Below the pieces are notes generated by a model. The model was given only the letters and a program-made list of their open reading frames with translations, was not told where the DNA came from and did no database searches. A program made the position numbers and the translations under genes. From Skeletonema marinoi (lineage: Eukaryota > Bacillariophyta > Thalassiosirophyceae > Thalassiosirales > Thalassiosiraceae), in contig CM060485.1 in assembly GCA_030544225.1 (NCBI GenBank), positions 4,774,001 to 4,838,000 on the forward strand: DNA of 64,000 nucleotides, read 5' to 3'. How positions within the stretch are numbered: the stretch's first letter is position 1; the number at the start of each line of letters is the position of its first letter. Positions 62,667 to 64,000 of this stretch are shown here, in pieces.

Positions 62667-64000
62667 AACAAGCACTCATGTTCAGATGATTCCTTCGAAC
62701 TAGGGACATGAGGGCTTGGGACAAGCGATTTTTCTGAAGGTGAAACTGGCTTTGCGGTGTTCCTTTTATAAGACTGACTACTTGATTGGAAAGAGTCAGT
62801 CTGAGGTATAAGCAAGATTGCTTCTTGGGATGCTGTGCATCTACAGGATAAGAACGAGATTGGGAGATGTTCCCCCATTAAGAATTCGAGATCATACTGC
62901 TGGTTGAGCGGTTGATCTCAACACTGAGTTGTTGTCCTGGAAGATATTCTTCTGGGTCAATTGTTTTACTTTATTTTGATTGGTCGATTAAATCTTAAAT
63001 TGGAAGATTCTACCATCACTTGTCGAAATCAAAGTTTGTCTGATGCTCACGAAACCATACCGAGTCGTACCACAACGGTTTAGCTGGTAGAGCAAGTGAG
63101 CAAAAGACGAACTGAGCAAGACCATGTGAGGGTAGGTACAGACCAAGTACGTGCCTCCCACACTCCATCAACCACGGTTGGTTGCGCAATGAACATGACA
63201 ATGGTCATAACTCCAGTGAAATATCAATACGGCAAGCGGGCAGAGTAATCTTCATACTGAGCAGACTGATCTACTATTTACTTGAGGAAATAGCTGACGC
63301 TTCACCCTTTTTTCTCCCACCCACCTCATCCAAAAAGGGAGGGTGGGTGGGAGAAAAAAGGGTGAAGCGTCAGCTATTTCCTCAAGTAAATAGTAGATCA
63401 GTCTGCTCAGTATGAAGATTACTCTGCCCGCTTGCCGTATTGATATTTCACTGGAGTTATGACCATTGTCATGTTCATTGCGCAACCAACCGTGGTTGAT
63501 GGAGTGTGGGAGGCACGTACTTGGTCTGTACCTACCCTCACATGGTCTTGCTCAGTTCGTCTTTTGCTCACTTGCTCTACCAGCTAAACCGTTGTGGTAC
63601 GACTCGGTATGGTTTCGTGAGCATCAGACAAACTTTGATTTCGACAAGTGATGGTAGAATCTTCCAATTTAAGATTTAATCGACCAATCAAAATAAAGTA
63701 AAACAATTGACCCAGAAGAATATCTTCCAGGACAACAACTCAGTGTTGAGATCAACCGCTCAACCAGCAGTATGATCTCGAATTCTTAATGGGGGAACAT
63801 CTCCCAATCTCGTTCTTATCCTGTAGATGCACAGCATCCCAAGAAGCAATCTTGCTTATACCTCAGACTGACTCTTTCCAATCAAGTAGTCAGTCTTATA
63901 AAAGGAACACCGCAAAGCCAGTTTCACCTTCAGAAAAATCGCTTGTCCCAAGCCCTCATGTCCCTAGTTCGAAGGAATCATCTGAACATGAGTGCTTGTT
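62667..64000. repeat. Near-perfect palindrome, at least 2 x 659 bp, cut by the window end
   Basis: Bases at x and 126667-x are complementary: left arm 62667-63325, right arm 63342-64000, with a 16-bp centre (tcatccaaaaagggag). Each arm is a long-repeat member with TATAAAAG and catgtccctagttcgaagga. Mirror-image frames of 61 codons (63016-63201 minus and 63466-63651 plus) are identical. The left arm continues beyond the mirrored position of the window end, so the palindrome is probably longer. Confidence 0.9.
63337..63351 (+). other. G-quadruplex motif at the palindrome centre
   Basis: GGGAGGGTGGGTGGG, then agaaaaaagggtg. The left arm carries only part of the complement (ctcccacccacc), so the full motif exists once, on the plus strand, exactly at the symmetry axis. 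Confidence 0.8.

Overview
The window looks like nuclear DNA of a diatom, probably a centric one. The evidence: a plastid-type presequence with an ASAFAP-like cleavage site on the folate enzyme FolD, several secreted Ser/Lys-rich (silaffin-like) and Pro/Thr-rich proteins typical of diatom cell surfaces, compact genes on both strands, and GT-AG introns of about 75 to 115 bp that join reading frames exactly. The species is not certain.

Positions 1 to about 44.2 kb are gene-dense euchromatin. In order: an incomplete low-complexity gene at the left edge (-); an Mpv17/PMP22 membrane protein (-); a secreted Pro/Thr-rich protein with Cys-rich modules (+); a Sam50-type Omp85 protein (-); a two-PDZ CaMK-type kinase (+, 2 exons); an ankyrin-repeat protein (+); plastid-targeted FolD (+); a silaffin-like secreted protein (+); a short satellite block; EMC7 (-); a large BAR-like/VASt/TM protein (+, 3 exons); a coiled-coil EF-hand-like protein (-, 2 exons); a type I membrane protein (+); a secreted lectin-like protein (-); Mediator subunit MED14 (+, 2 exons); a second, larger type I membrane protein related to the first (+, 2 exons); a Gfo/Idh/MocA oxidoreductase (-, 4 exons); a second, broken ankyrin copy plus a third fragment; the cap-binding subunit CBP20 (-); a sulfotransferase-like type II membrane protein (+); and an eEF3-like HEAT protein without ABC cassettes (-). 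Many neighbours are divergently transcribed from short shared promoters.

From about 45.1 kb to the end the character changes abruptly. A tandem satellite (unit about 187 bp) fills 45.1 to 56.76 kb. It is interrupted by one 5'-truncated LINE carrying the C-terminal part of a reverse transcriptase and zinc fingers. The satellite shows higher-order duplication, and a diverged branch of the same family sits at 15.1 to 15.95 kb. Beyond the array, 56.76 to 64 kb is a repeat mosaic: two identical 532-bp direct repeats, a 139-bp tandem repeat, a 300-bp direct-repeat pair, a piece of a tyrosine-recombinase-like gene abutting a tRNA 3' end that includes CCA, and a near-perfect palindrome of at least 1.3 kb that runs off the right edge. 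Strong G-quadruplex motifs lie at the palindrome centre and inside the repeat family.

Functionally the genes do not form one pathway. They combine housekeeping functions (protein import, ER membrane insertion, folate, transcription, mRNA cap binding) with cell-surface and biomineral-type proteins. The points most worth following are the satellite and its higher-order structure, the palindrome/G4 repeat family, the related type I receptors, the BAR-like/VASt fusion, and the ankyrin duplication with decay.
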